A DNA stretch of 38,229 bases from Gammaproteobacteria bacterium. GTDB taxonomy: Bacteria > Pseudomonadota > Gammaproteobacteria > Enterobacterales > Kangiellaceae. The notes under the pieces were generated by a model. It searched no databases and was not told the DNA's origin. It saw only the letters and a list, made by a program, of their open reading frames with translations. Below are positions 1 to 9,138 of the stretch, piece by piece; positions within the stretch are counted from its first letter, which is position 1; every line of letters starts with the position of its first letter. The stretch covers positions 1-38,229 of the forward strand of contig JABXIW010000476.1 of the NCBI GenBank assembly GCA_013372875.1, in the 5' to 3' direction. The position numbers and the translations under genes are program-made.

Positions 1-893
1 ATAGACTCTGGATGAAACTGCACGCCTTCCATAGCTAATTCTTTATGCCGAATCCCCATAATATACTCTAAGTCATCATTAGCATCTTGAGTCCAGGCAG
101 TGACTTCAAATTCATTCGGCAAAGTATCAGCCTTAACGATTAAAGAATGGTAGCGAGTTGCTTTAAAAGGATTGGGCAAATCTTTAAATACACCTTGGCC
201 ATTGTGGTAAATATCTGAGGTTTTACCGTGCATAACTTTGTCGGCTTTGATCACATCGCCACCATACACTTGTGCCATGGCTTGATGGCCTAAACAAACT
301 CCAAGAATTGGTGTGTTGCCTGCGAACCCTTTAATCACTTCTAAAGAAACCCCTGACTCATTGGGCGTACATGGACCTGGCGAAATCACAATATAATCAG
401 GGTTAAGTTGCTCAATTGCTGCAATATCAATTTCATCATTACGCTTTACAATAAGTTCCAGCCCAGATTCTGACTTATCTTTTTCTAACTCTAAACCAAT
501 TTCGCCAAAATATTGCACTAGGTTGTAGGTAAATGAATCATAATTATCGATCATCAATAACCGCTTTTTAGCAACGGTATTTTTTGGAGGATCAGACAAA
601 GCCAGCTTCCTTTTCAAACTTTCTTCATATTCAACGGGTGTTTTCACGATTCCGAGAATAAGGCTAGCAAGCGCAATTAGTGAAGCCGTAATCCACATCA
701 AGAAAAAAGGTAAATGGTTGCTAATAAAACCTTTGCTGCCTTGATAGCTTTCTTGGAAAGAACAAAAGTCAGTTTGATAATTAAAACTACCGCCCTGCTC
801 TAAACAATTATCAATAGCCGCTTGGTCATTCAGATAATGAAGACTGATTCCTATCGTCAGCAATATAGCCAATAACCAAACGACTTTACGCAT
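1..893 (-). CDS. Glutamine amidotransferase (TrpG/PabA type) with an N-terminal two-helix membrane module; partial
   Basis: The C-terminal part is the amidotransferase subunit that supplies ammonia from glutamine for anthranilate (TrpG) or aminodeoxychorismate (PabA) synthesis. Seen: the start [15 protein letters not shown], oxyanion strand SPGPCTPNE, nucleophile GVCLGHQ (Cys about residue 200) and FHPES at the window edge, where the gene is cut. Unusually, the same frame continues upstream without a stop for 113 codons to an ATG at 893. That part encodes a helix at about residues 4-20, a loop with two Cys, a second helix at about 62-82 and a basic linker. The Leu-Leu of the first strand of the domain lies before the internal ATG at 554, so a start there would clip the fold. 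An insert of about nine residues follows the first helix of the domain. The gene begins 8 bases after rpe. TrpG versus PabA cannot be decided without the downstream genes. Sequencing error or a TTG start at 557 are alternatives to a true fusion. Confidence 0.8.
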   Translation of the reverse strand, partial: MRKVVWLLAILLTIGISLHYLNDQAAIDNCLEQGGSFNYQTDFCSFQESYQGSKGFISNHLPFFLMWITASLIALASLILGIVKTPVEYEESLKRKLALSDPPKNTVAKKRLLMIDNYDSFTYNLVQYFGEIGLELEKDKSESGLELIVKRNDEIDIAAIEQLNPDYIVISPGPCTPNESGVSLEVIKGFAGNTPILGVCLGHQAMAQVYGGDVIKADKVMHGKTSDIYHNGQGVFKDLPNPFKATRYHSLIVKADTLPNEFEVTAWTQDANDDLEYIMGIRHKELAMEGVQFHPES

Positions 894-901
894 AGAAGTT
901 T

Positions 902-1573
902 TTAGCAGCTCGATTTAGCGTTTTGTTTCATCTGACTAACAGTCGCTTGATAATCGTCGGTATTAAAAATTGCCGAACCCGCTACAAAAGTATCCACGCC
1001 ACAAGCTGCAATTTCAGCAATGTTATCCACTTTCACACCGCCATCAATTTCCAGACGAATGTCATAACCTGACTCGTCGATTAATTTGCGAACTTGCTTG
1101 GCTTTTTCCAAAGTTGAAGGGATAAACTTTTGTCCACCAAAACCAGGATTTACCGACATTAATAAAATCAAATCCAGTTTATCCATCACATATTCTAGAC
1201 AATCAAGCGGAGTTGCTGGATTTAATACAATCCCAGCTTTACAACCAAGCTCACGAATCATGCTTAAACTACGATCCAAATGCTCAGTAGCTTCAGGGTG
1301 GAAGGAAATATAAGTCGCGCCCGCTTTGGCAAAATCAGGAATGATTCGATCAACTGGCTTTACCATCAGATGTACATCAATCGGCGCGGTAATGCCATAA
1401 TCGCGCAAAGCCTGACAAACCATAGGGCCAATGGTCAAATTCGGCACATAATGATTATCCATCACATCGAAATGCACCCAGTCGGCACCTGCGCTCAATA
1501 CATTCTCAACTTCTTCACCCAAACGCGCAAAATCTGCAGATAAAATAGAAGGTGCTATTACTAAATCTTTCAT
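902..1573 (-). CDS. rpe: Ribulose-phosphate 3-epimerase
   Basis: Interconverts ribulose 5-phosphate and xylulose 5-phosphate in the cytosolic pentose phosphate pathway. The 223-residue protein has the TIM-barrel signatures of the family: [13 protein letters not shown] near the N-terminus, the metal/catalytic [30 protein letters not shown] and the phosphate-binding end IDGGVK...VAGSAIF. An upstream in-frame start at 1657 would add 28 residues, but it is rejected: MKDLVIAPS is the usual N-terminus, GAGA lies upstream of the ATG at 1573, and a TACAAT -10 candidate sits inside the longer frame. The amidotransferase gene follows after 8 bases, as in many proteobacteria where rpe lies next to trp genes. 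All key residues look intact. Confidence 0.95.
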   Translation of the reverse strand: MKDLVIAPSILSADFARLGEEVENVLSAGADWVHFDVMDNHYVPNLTIGPMVCQALRDYGITAPIDVHLMVKPVDRIIPDFAKAGATYISFHPEATEHLDRSLSMIRELGCKAGIVLNPATPLDCLEYVMDKLDLILLMSVNPGFGGQKFIPSTLEKAKQVRKLIDESGYDIRLEIDGGVKVDNIAEIAACGVDTFVAGSAIFNTDDYQATVSQMKQNAKSSC

Positions 1574-1607
1574 ACTGTTCTCATTTCGATATGGATTAAT
1601 TGTCTGC

Positions 1608-1613
1608 ATTGTA
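1608..1613 (-). promoter_or_regulatory. Candidate -10 element for rpe
   Basis: On the minus strand this reads TACAAT, about 35 bases before the rpe ATG at 1573. No good -35 is visible 16-18 bases upstream, so the call is weak. Its position supports the shorter rpe start. Confidence 0.35.
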
Positions 1614-1686
1614 CCAAAGGTCACCAGGGATAGCAGCGGATAAGAGGTAATAACCATCCATAACTTTTTCCGTTACTCCAACTTTT

Positions 1687-2820
1687 TTAGCTGCGCATCT
1701 GATCGATCCGTTCCAGCAAAAAGCCTAAAATCAAGACCATTAAAATATTAGTAATATCTGGTGTTTTATTCACAAGAAGTAGCTGCAAGGCACTTAACAA
1801 GACCAGTAAAGACAAAGTTGCCAGCGCCGACCAACGATAACTCTTAATGAGTCGTGCCAAGCTGAAAATTAAACACGCCAATATCAATGAATACTCAAGC
1901 AAGTTGCTTAAATGATACCAGGTGCTGCCGCCAAGAAATTCTTTAAAAGGAATCCATTGCACAGAGTTTATTTGCCCTGTGTCGAGCCATTGCAATGGCC
2001 AAATAAAATCCGCTACAAGCAATAATAATGCGCCCGCAAACATCAGGCTGAGCTGCCACCTTTGCGATAAATAGCTGTGCAGAATTAAAGCAAACGGAAC
2101 GGCCGTCAACTCGCTCCAACCAAGCTGACTGCGGAACATACTGAGTTTAATGGCAAGAATAAAGATAGAGACAGCGAGCAGGATACCCAGTTGGTAGCTT
2201 CTACCCATGATCCGCACAAAGCTGAAATAAAAAGTCAGCCAAAATAGGCTTAATTTTAGCCAGAGAGCCCATTGCCAATGGCTTTTATAAACGCCCTCAA
2301 TGCCTAATCCGATTTGTTTGGTAGCAAATACTGGCGCATAGGGGAAAAATGCCCAGCCAATCCATAAACCCATAACTAATAAAGCAGGCGTCAATTGAAA
2401 TTGCATTTTTGCAGGGATCAAACGGCGCACCCTTTGGCTATTGGTATAAGCCGCCATCGAAATGCCCAGTAAAATTCCCACACTATTAACCAGTGCATCG
2501 GCGGCGTGTGGTACTCGTGAGGGCAAATAAAACTGCAAAAACTGCAGTAATAAGGCAAAGCCAATGCCTAGCAAAATCAGCCAAATTACCGACAAAATCG
2601 GGTATCGTCGCTTATCTTGCTGGATAAGCAGAGCTCCGAAGAAGCCATAAGGGATAAATAATAGGATATTGGCGATTAAATCGCTGCGAATGGTTCTTTG
2701 TTGCCAATTGCCTAGCCAAGCCAATAGATCCGTCGGCAGTGCCCGCTCAAAATCGAAATTGAATGGATACAAGGAGCCATAAGCGATAAACAGAATCACA
2801 ACAAACCAGATCAGGCGCAT
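1687..2820 (-). CDS. VanZ-like family integral membrane protein
   Basis: A 377-residue, very hydrophobic protein with about ten predicted membrane segments. The first 125 residues match the VanZ-like domain: an N-terminal helix, then LYPFNFDF, SDLIANILLFIPYGFFG, a polar QQDKRR loop, and QFYLPSRVPHAADALVNSVG. The remainder is additional helices with no motif I recognise, making it more than twice the length of a minimal VanZ protein. The biochemical role of VanZ-like proteins is mostly unknown; VanZ itself gives low-level teicoplanin resistance. It is divergent from the exosortase-type ligase gene at 2935 (114 bases between). Larger VanZ-like proteins also occur near exopolysaccharide loci, so a link to the neighbouring pair is possible but unproven. 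Confidence 0.75.
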   Translation of the reverse strand: MRLIWFVVILFIAYGSLYPFNFDFERALPTDLLAWLGNWQQRTIRSDLIANILLFIPYGFFGALLIQQDKRRYPILSVIWLILLGIGFALLLQFLQFYLPSRVPHAADALVNSVGILLGISMAAYTNSQRVRRLIPAKMQFQLTPALLVMGLWIGWAFFPYAPVFATKQIGLGIEGVYKSHWQWALWLKLSLFWLTFYFSFVRIMGRSYQLGILLAVSIFILAIKLSMFRSQLGWSELTAVPFALILHSYLSQRWQLSLMFAGALLLLVADFIWPLQWLDTGQINSVQWIPFKEFLGGSTWYHLSNLLEYSLILACLIFSLARLIKSYRWSALATLSLLVLLSALQLLLVNKTPDITNILMVLILGFLLERIDQMRS

Positions 2821-2934
2821 TCGGCTTTTTAAATTCCTTTACATTATTTTATGCAGAGTTAGCGGCTTAAAGCTGACGCAACTGCTTGAAAAAGCTACAA
2901 TAAGTTCCATTGATAATAACTCAAAGTCTAACCC

Positions 2935-4503
2935 ATGTATTGTCAGCTTGATCAGATTCTAACTCAAACTGCTTCGCAATTTCCGAAAAAAATTGCCTTG
3001 GATGACAACAAACAGCAAGTCAGCTATGAGCAGTTGGAGCTAATGGCCAGTCAACTGGCTACTTGTTTGATTGGGTTAGATTTGGCTGCGGGCAGTCGAG
3101 TTGCAATTTATTTACCTAAGCAAATTGAAGCAGTAGTTACCAAATTTGCTGCTAGCCGCGCAGGGTTAGTCTTTGTTCCTATTAATCCATTGCTAAAACC
3201 TCATCAGGTCAGCTATATCTTGAATAATTGTAATGTCCAGCTGCTGGTAACCAGCGGCCCAAGAGCCAAGCAACTGTTGGAGATTTATCCTGAATGCAAT
3301 GATTTACAGCATCTCTTGTTAGTGGATGATAAGTTTGATCAAAAGGTCGAAAATATTCAACTGCATCAATGGAACGAACAACTTACTTCTAGCGCCGAAC
3401 TGCAAAGCAGGCAACGCATCGATCAAGATTTAGCGGCGATCCTTTACACTTCTGGCTCAACGGGTAACCCTAAAGGCGTCTGTCTTTCCCATCGCAATTT
3501 AATCGCTGGAGCGCAAAGTGTTAGCCATTATTTGAAAAACCATCATGATGATGTGCTATTAGCCGTTCTACCGCTCAGTTTCGATTATGGGCTTAGTCAG
3601 GTCACAACAGGGCTTTTAACAGGCGCCAAAGTGGTCTTAATGGAATATCTGTTACCCCGCGATGTACTCCGCCAAGTCGAAAAGCATCAGGTTACCGGTT
3701 TAGCCGCCGTGCCGCCTTTGTGGTTCCAATTGGCGCAGCTTGAATGGCCTGAAAGCGCTAAAAACACTCTGCGTTATATTACTAACAGTGGCGGCGCTAT
3801 GCCGAAAGCTACCTTGCAAGCCTTGCGTGAACAATTACCCAATACTAAGCCCTATTTGATGTATGGCTTAACCGAGGCTTTTCGCTCCACATACCTTGAT
3901 CCGAGTGAAATTGATACACGACCCGATTCGATTGGTAAAGCGATTCCCAATGCGCAAATTTTGGTCTGCCGCGAAGATGGCACTGAATGTGATGCAGGTG
4001 AAATTGGCGAGTTGGTACATCGGGGGGTGCACGTCAGTTTAGGCTATTGGAATGCACCTGAAAAAACGGCTATCCGCTTCAAGCCGATTGGTCGAAAATC
4101 GAACTATTTAACTGAGCTGGCTGTTTGGTCCGGTGATCAGGTGAAAAAAGACGCTGATGGCTTCTTATATTTTATTGGTCGTGCCGACGATATGATAAAA
4201 TGCTCCGGTTATCGCATCAGCCCCAGCGAGCTAGAAGATACTCTATTCTTAATGGATGGCGTCAAAGAAGTAGCTGCGCTGGGGGTCAGTGATGAACAAC
4301 TGGGGCAAGCTGTGGCGTTATTGTTAGTGGTGGAGAGTATTACCGAACGTGATATTCAGAAGTATTGCCTGAAGCAGCTGCCCAATTATATGCAGCCCAA
4401 ATACATACAATTGGTAGATAAGTTGCCACGCAATCCGAATGGCAAAATCGATCGCAAGCAACTAAAAGATCGTTATCAAAACTTAGCGGATCTGACCGAA
4501 TGA
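2935..4503 (+). CDS. Acyl-CoA ligase (AMP-forming) of the exosortase-A-associated type
   Basis: A 522-residue member of the acyl-adenylate-forming enzymes: it activates a carboxylic acid with ATP and transfers it to CoA or a carrier thiol. Seen: P-loop YTSGSTGNPKGVCLSH (about residues 171-186), YGLTEAFRSTYLDP, RPDSIGKAIPNAQ, the hinge FIGRADDMIKCSGYRISPSELE, and the catalytic Lys region RNPNGKIDRK near the C-terminus. From family knowledge, FVPINPLLKPHQV and TEAFRSTYL are typical of the subgroup found in exosortase A/PEP-CTERM exopolysaccharide loci. The stop overlaps the next start (ATGA), so it is probably translated together with the decarboxylase. No exosortase or carrier protein is present in the window. 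Substrate unknown. Confidence 0.88.
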   Translation: MYCQLDQILTQTASQFPKKIALDDNKQQVSYEQLELMASQLATCLIGLDLAAGSRVAIYLPKQIEAVVTKFAASRAGLVFVPINPLLKPHQVSYILNNCNVQLLVTSGPRAKQLLEIYPECNDLQHLLLVDDKFDQKVENIQLHQWNEQLTSSAELQSRQRIDQDLAAILYTSGSTGNPKGVCLSHRNLIAGAQSVSHYLKNHHDDVLLAVLPLSFDYGLSQVTTGLLTGAKVVLMEYLLPRDVLRQVEKHQVTGLAAVPPLWFQLAQLEWPESAKNTLRYITNSGGAMPKATLQALREQLPNTKPYLMYGLTEAFRSTYLDPSEIDTRPDSIGKAIPNAQILVCREDGTECDAGEIGELVHRGVHVSLGYWNAPEKTAIRFKPIGRKSNYLTELAVWSGDQVKKDADGFLYFIGRADDMIKCSGYRISPSELEDTLFLMDGVKEVAALGVSDEQLGQAVALLLVVESITERDIQKYCLKQLPNYMQPKYIQLVDKLPRNPNGKIDRKQLKDRYQNLADLTE

Positions 4504-5747
4504 GCATAGATAAAAGCAACAAAAAAGTGATTCAACACGCGGCTATGGAACAGTTTTCCAGCGTTGATGGCGAGCTAGCGATCGCAGGCAAGACTATCAG
4601 CGACATCGCAACCATTGCCGGGCAAACGCCTTTTTATGTTTATGCTAAGGATGTGATCAGTGAGAATATTCAACGCTTACGCAACCAGTTCCCAAACATC
4701 AGCTTGCACTATGCGATTAAAGCCAATCCCATGCCGCAATTGGTTTCTTACGTCGCCGATCAGGTGGATGGCTTAGACGTCGCCTCAGGCAAAGAACTTA
4801 AAGTTGCTTTAGCCACTAATATTGATAATGAAAACATCAGTTTTGCTGGCCCTGGGAAGTCCAAAGCCGAATTAAAAATGGCCATTGCCAGTGGCATCTG
4901 TATCAATATCGAGTCGCTTACCGAGCTGCAACGAATCCAACAAATCACGCAAGCAACAAACCAAACGGCCAATATCGCCATTCGAATCAACCCTGATTTT
5001 GAATTGAAATCGTCAGGTATGAAAATGGGTGGCGGCTCACAACAGTTTGGTATTGACGTTGAACAGTTAGCACCTGTGTTTGAATTGCTGCAAGATGACA
5101 AGTTGCAACTGAAAGGTCTTCATATTTTCACAGGTTCGCAAAATCTAAATCCTGATTCAATCATTGCTGCGCACGATAATATTTTCGCATTAGTTGAGCG
5201 CTTGCAGAGTGAATATCAATTTAAATTATCTCACCTGAACATTGGTGGTGGTTTAGGCATCCCCTATTTCCCTGGCGATAAACATTTAGAGTTGGTACCA
5301 ATTGCAGATAATTTAAAGTGTCTTTTTAGTGAATATCAAAAATTGGTCGAAGATTGTGAAATTATTTTAGAGCTTGGGCGTTATATTGTTGGCAATGCAG
5401 GATTGTATGTTAGCCGCGTAACCGATAAGAAATTATCTCGCGGCAAAACCTATTTGATAGTTGATGGAGGTCTGCACCAACACTTGGCCGCCTCAGGTAA
5501 CTTCGGTCAAGTCATTCGCAAAAACTATCCGGTTGCTATTGCTAATAAAATAAATCAACAAGGACTAGAAACGGTGCAAATTGTTGGCCCCTTATGTACC
5601 CCGCTGGATATACTAGGCAACAAAATGACTCTGCCAACAGCCGAGACAGGTGATTTAGTCGCTATTTATCAATCTGGAGCTTACGGCTTTACCGCCAGCC
5701 CGCGCGATTTTTTGAGCCATCCAGAACCCTTTGAACTACTTTTGTAG
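4500..5747 (+). CDS. PLP-dependent decarboxylase, exosortase-A-associated type
   Basis: A 415-residue fold-type III PLP enzyme related to diaminopimelate and ornithine decarboxylases. Seen: PLP lysine in YAIKANPMPQ (Lys about 74), GLDVASGKELK, FAGPGKSKAEL, MKMGGGSQQFG, the phosphate-binding LNIGGGLGIPYFPG, LELGRYIVG, and the second-subunit active-site Cys in GPLCTPLDILG. The pattern DGGLHQHLAASGNFGQVIRK matches the exosortase-associated subfamily rather than LysA. Its ATG overlaps the ligase stop (ATGA). An alternative ATG at 4545 (MEQFSSVDGEL) would remove 15 poorly conserved residues. The pair probably makes an amine or acyl building block for a surface molecule; the actual substrate is unknown. 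Confidence 0.87.
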   Translation: MSIDKSNKKVIQHAAMEQFSSVDGELAIAGKTISDIATIAGQTPFYVYAKDVISENIQRLRNQFPNISLHYAIKANPMPQLVSYVADQVDGLDVASGKELKVALATNIDNENISFAGPGKSKAELKMAIASGICINIESLTELQRIQQITQATNQTANIAIRINPDFELKSSGMKMGGGSQQFGIDVEQLAPVFELLQDDKLQLKGLHIFTGSQNLNPDSIIAAHDNIFALVERLQSEYQFKLSHLNIGGGLGIPYFPGDKHLELVPIADNLKCLFSEYQKLVEDCEIILELGRYIVGNAGLYVSRVTDKKLSRGKTYLIVDGGLHQHLAASGNFGQVIRKNYPVAIANKINQQGLETVQIVGPLCTPLDILGNKMTLPTAETGDLVAIYQSGAYGFTASPRDFLSHPEPFELLL

Positions 5748-5767
5748 ATGAAACCTAAGAGAATTTT

Positions 5768-8275
5768 ATGTCGGTAGCAGATTCCATCAGTCGCTTTGCT
5801 CTAACTTTATTTAAGGCTCCATTTCATTGGCTTGTCAAAGCACATCATGTGCCTAACGACCCGAAACAAGAATTTTCGTTAGCACCTGACGATCAATTAA
5901 TTTACGTATTAAGAACTAAATCGATCTCATCAATCTCCATTTTAAAGAAGCAAACCAAACTTCTGGATCTACCAAAAGCTCATTACAACGATCAGCAGAT
6001 TCCTGATTCAGGTTCTTGCCTTTTTATTAACAATCGTCCGAAATGGTTTAGCTCAAAGCGCAAATTAACCGATCACAAAAAAGCTATCGCTCACTTATTA
6101 CAACTGCAAAAAAACAATCCTGATAAAAATTACAAGCTGGTTCCCGTGTCTATTTACTGGGGAAGAAATCCTGGCAAGGAAAAATCTTTTTTCCGCTTCT
6201 TTATGTCGAATCTCGAAGAAACGGGGCGATTGGGTAAGTTTTTAATTATTTTATTTTTAGGTCGTCAATGTTTTATCCAATATGGCAAGCCGATCCGCCT
6301 TAACTCTAACGCTCTAGATTTAGAACAGCCTGTCGAGCGAACAGCGCATAAATTATCGCGAATTTTGCGAGTCTATTTTAATCGTCATTGGGTCGCGGTG
6401 ATGGGACCGCGTAGCGAGAATCGTCGCGATCTAGTTTCTGGTATCGTTGCTTCGAGCCAAGTACAAAAAGTGATTGTAGAAGAGTCTGCACGTACTAATA
6501 AAAGCATGGCTAAAGTTCGCTCCGATGCTGAAAAGTACGTTAAAGAAATCGCGGCCAACTACAGCCCAAGAACCGTGCGCTTTTTATCAACGTCCTTAAC
6601 TCGTCTCTGGAAAAACATTTATTCGGGAATCGAAGTGAATAATATCAAGGCGGTTCGCGAACTAGCACAAGACCATGAAATTATTTATGTGCCTTGCCAT
6701 CGCAGCCATACTGATTATTTGTTGCTTTCTTATCAGCTATATCATGAAGGCTTAGCGCCGCCGCATATTGCCGCAGGCATCAATCTAAATTTTTGGCCAA
6801 TAGGTAATATTTTACGTAAAGGTGGTGCATTCTTTTTACGCCGCACCTTTAAAGGCAACAAACTTTATGCCGCTGTGTTCAACGAATATTTATACCGCTT
6901 ACTCAATAAAGGTACACCCGTAGAGTACTTCCAAGAAGGTGGTCGTAGCCGTACTGGACGTTTGCTTTCACCAAAAACAGGCATGCTCGGGATGACCGTT
7001 CAAGGCATGTTACGCGGCGTTCGCAAGCCAGTGGTGTTCATTCCGGTATACATTGGCTACGAAAAAATGTTTGAAGGCAAAAGTTATGTAGGCGAATTGC
7101 GCGGTCAAGCCAAGAAGCAAGAATCTTTTGGTCAGTTATTAGGTGTGCGCAAAGCACTCAAGCGATTCTATGGCAAAGTTTACTTAAACTTCGGCGAGCC
7201 CTTAAAGCTAAACGATTACCTAGATAATCATGTTGCAGACTGGCGAAACTATTTAAATAGCGACTTAAAGCCCGACTGGATTAATTCTCAAATGCTTCAT
7301 CTTGGCGATGAAATTAATCGCCGTATCAATGCCGCGGTGAGTGTTAATAGCGTCTGTTTAGTCAGCATGGCATTACTAGGAACACCCCGACAAGCCATGG
7401 ACAAAGCCGAATTGATTGCTCAACTTGATGCTTTGTTAGCCCTTATTAAAGCTGCGCCCTATAGCCGTTATACCAATGTGACTAACGAATCTGCCGAAGG
7501 GTTAGTTGAAACTGCTATTAAATTAGGTATGGCTTACGAAACTAGCGATCCTGCTGGTGACGTAATTTCCATTGAAGGTGATGAACGGGTTCTATCTACT
7601 TATTACAGTAATAATATTTTGCACCTTTTTGCCATCCCATCCCTGATCGCATCTTTATTTCAGCGACATAATCACATCGCTAAAGATAAAATTTTGGACT
7701 ATGTGGCATCTTTTTATCCTTTCTTGCAAAAAGAACTTTATATTCACTGGAGTCGCGAATCTTTACAAGAACGGGTAGAAACTTTACTTAACACCATGCT
7801 TGATCAGGGTCTTTTGAATATGGGCAGCAAAAATTATTGTGTGCCACATTCGGATACGCCGCACTGGACTCGCTTGATGTTATTAGCCGAGACTATTCAG
7901 CCTGCATTACAACGCTATGCCATTAGCTTAACCATATTGGAATCGCTAGCAGAAGATCAAAAAATCAGACGCGTTGACTTAGAGCAGGAAAGCCAAAAAT
8001 TAGCTCAAAGAATTTCAGCGTTATATGGTATTAATGCTCCTGAATTTTTTGATAAGAATTTATTCAAGAACCAGGTCAAAGTATTAAAGGCCGAAGGCTA
8101 TATCAACCATAAAGAAGGTGCTGGCATTCGAGCAACTGAAAGAACCCATGAGCTTTATAGCAAAATTCTAGATATCTTGAGCATTCCTGTGCAACAAGGT
8201 TTGCAACTTGCGGCTCGCAGTTTAAAACTTTCTAAGCCGCTAGAGTCAGCAGAGCCTCAAGAACCTGTTGAATAG
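5768..8275 (+). CDS. plsB: Glycerol-3-phosphate 1-O-acyltransferase
   Basis: Transfers an acyl group to sn-glycerol 3-phosphate, the first step of phospholipid synthesis, at the inner membrane. At 835 residues it is near the usual PlsB length (about 810). The acyltransferase blocks are visible in order: HRSHTDYLL (His about 311, Asp about 316), GGAFFLRRTF, FQEGGRSRTGR and VVFIPVYIGYE. The long N-terminal and C-terminal regions are those of PlsB rather than the short PlsC type. It starts 20 bases after the decarboxylase, so cotranscription with the ligase-decarboxylase pair is likely. Its stop lies one base from that of convergent ubiA, with no space for a conventional terminator. Confidence 0.95.
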   Translation: MSVADSISRFALTLFKAPFHWLVKAHHVPNDPKQEFSLAPDDQLIYVLRTKSISSISILKKQTKLLDLPKAHYNDQQIPDSGSCLFINNRPKWFSSKRKLTDHKKAIAHLLQLQKNNPDKNYKLVPVSIYWGRNPGKEKSFFRFFMSNLEETGRLGKFLIILFLGRQCFIQYGKPIRLNSNALDLEQPVERTAHKLSRILRVYFNRHWVAVMGPRSENRRDLVSGIVASSQVQKVIVEESARTNKSMAKVRSDAEKYVKEIAANYSPRTVRFLSTSLTRLWKNIYSGIEVNNIKAVRELAQDHEIIYVPCHRSHTDYLLLSYQLYHEGLAPPHIAAGINLNFWPIGNILRKGGAFFLRRTFKGNKLYAAVFNEYLYRLLNKGTPVEYFQEGGRSRTGRLLSPKTGMLGMTVQGMLRGVRKPVVFIPVYIGYEKMFEGKSYVGELRGQAKKQESFGQLLGVRKALKRFYGKVYLNFGEPLKLNDYLDNHVADWRNYLNSDLKPDWINSQMLHLGDEINRRINAAVSVNSVCLVSMALLGTPRQAMDKAELIAQLDALLALIKAAPYSRYTNVTNESAEGLVETAIKLGMAYETSDPAGDVISIEGDERVLSTYYSNNILHLFAIPSLIASLFQRHNHIAKDKILDYVASFYPFLQKELYIHWSRESLQERVETLLNTMLDQGLLNMGSKNYCVPHSDTPHWTRLMLLAETIQPALQRYAISLTILESLAEDQKIRRVDLEQESQKLAQRISALYGINAPEFFDKNLFKNQVKVLKAEGYINHKEGAGIRATERTHELYSKILDILSIPVQQGLQLAARSLKLSKPLESAEPQEPVE

Positions 8276-8276
8276 A

Positions 8277-9137
8277 TTAAGCTAAAGCATAGTGGGCAGC
8301 AATACCGGCAAACAAAGCCATGCCCACATAATTATTTTGTAAAAAAGACTTAAAATAAATTTCGGTTTTTCGACCGCGGCACTGATACAGTTGCCAAATC
8401 ACTAGAGCAACTGCCAAACTCCAACCTGCGTAATAATAGAGCCCTAGCTCCAGTTGTTGCGCTAAGAAAAACATGCCGGTTAAAAATAAACCTTGGATTG
8501 CCGTCACCATAAATAAGTCAGCATCACCAAAGAGAATCGCGGTTGATTTCAAACCAAGTTTAATATCATCTTCGCGATCGACCATGCCATACAAGGTATC
8601 GTAAGCTAACACCCATAATAAGGTTGAGACGTAAATAACCCAGCTAATCAGTGGGACTTCATTTTGCACGGCGGCAAAGGCCATGGGTATTGCCCAAGCA
8701 AAAGCCGCACCTAATACCATTTGTGGAAAATAGGTATAGCGCTTCATAAAAGGATAAAAAGAAGCTAGTAATGCCGCTATCACACTTAACTTGATGGTTA
8801 AATTATTTAGAGTTAGCACCAAACCAAAAGCGATTAATACCAGCAAAAAAAACAGTCCTAAGGCGCTGCGCGAGCTGATCTTGTTTTGCGCTAGTGGTCT
8901 TTGTTTGGTTCTTTTAACATGTGCATCAAAATCTCGATCCGCATAGTCATTAATAATGCAGCCTGCCGAGCGCATTATCAAAACGCCCAAACAAAATACC
9001 AGCAAGGTCCATAAGGGTGGTACACCTTCAGCAGCAATCCACAAAGCCCAAAGTGTTGGCCATAACAATAGATAGATCCCTATGGGCTTATCTAAACGCA
9101 TTAGGTGTATGTAGTGAATTAAATTTGAATTTTTCAT
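8277..9137 (-). CDS. ubiA: 4-hydroxybenzoate polyprenyltransferase
   Basis: Inner-membrane prenyltransferase that attaches the polyprenyl tail to 4-hydroxybenzoate in ubiquinone synthesis. The 286-residue protein has about eight or nine helices and both aspartate-rich Mg-diphosphate motifs: NDYADRDFD near residue 70 and YDTLYGMVDREDD near 190, plus LMRLDKPIGIYLLLWPTLWA at the start. I use the ATG at 9137, one base after the ubiC stop; a start at 9161 would add MLLYIINK and neither has a clear Shine-Dalgarno. The product of ubiC is the substrate of UbiA. Confidence 0.95.
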   Translation of the reverse strand: MKNSNLIHYIHLMRLDKPIGIYLLLWPTLWALWIAAEGVPPLWTLLVFCLGVLIMRSAGCIINDYADRDFDAHVKRTKQRPLAQNKISSRSALGLFFLLVLIAFGLVLTLNNLTIKLSVIAALLASFYPFMKRYTYFPQMVLGAAFAWAIPMAFAAVQNEVPLISWVIYVSTLLWVLAYDTLYGMVDREDDIKLGLKSTAILFGDADLFMVTAIQGLFLTGMFFLAQQLELGLYYYAGWSLAVALVIWQLYQCRGRKTEIYFKSFLQNNYVGMALFAGIAAHYALA

Positions 9138-9138
9138 T

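Noticed and set aside
902..1657. Longer rpe start at 1657
   Set aside because: The additional 28 residues are not family-like, and a -10 candidate sits inside them; ATG 1573 matches the usual N-terminus.
2935..5747. Siderophore or nonribosomal peptide module
   Set aside because: No condensation, carrier or thioesterase domain is present; the motifs fit the exosortase-associated subfamilies better.
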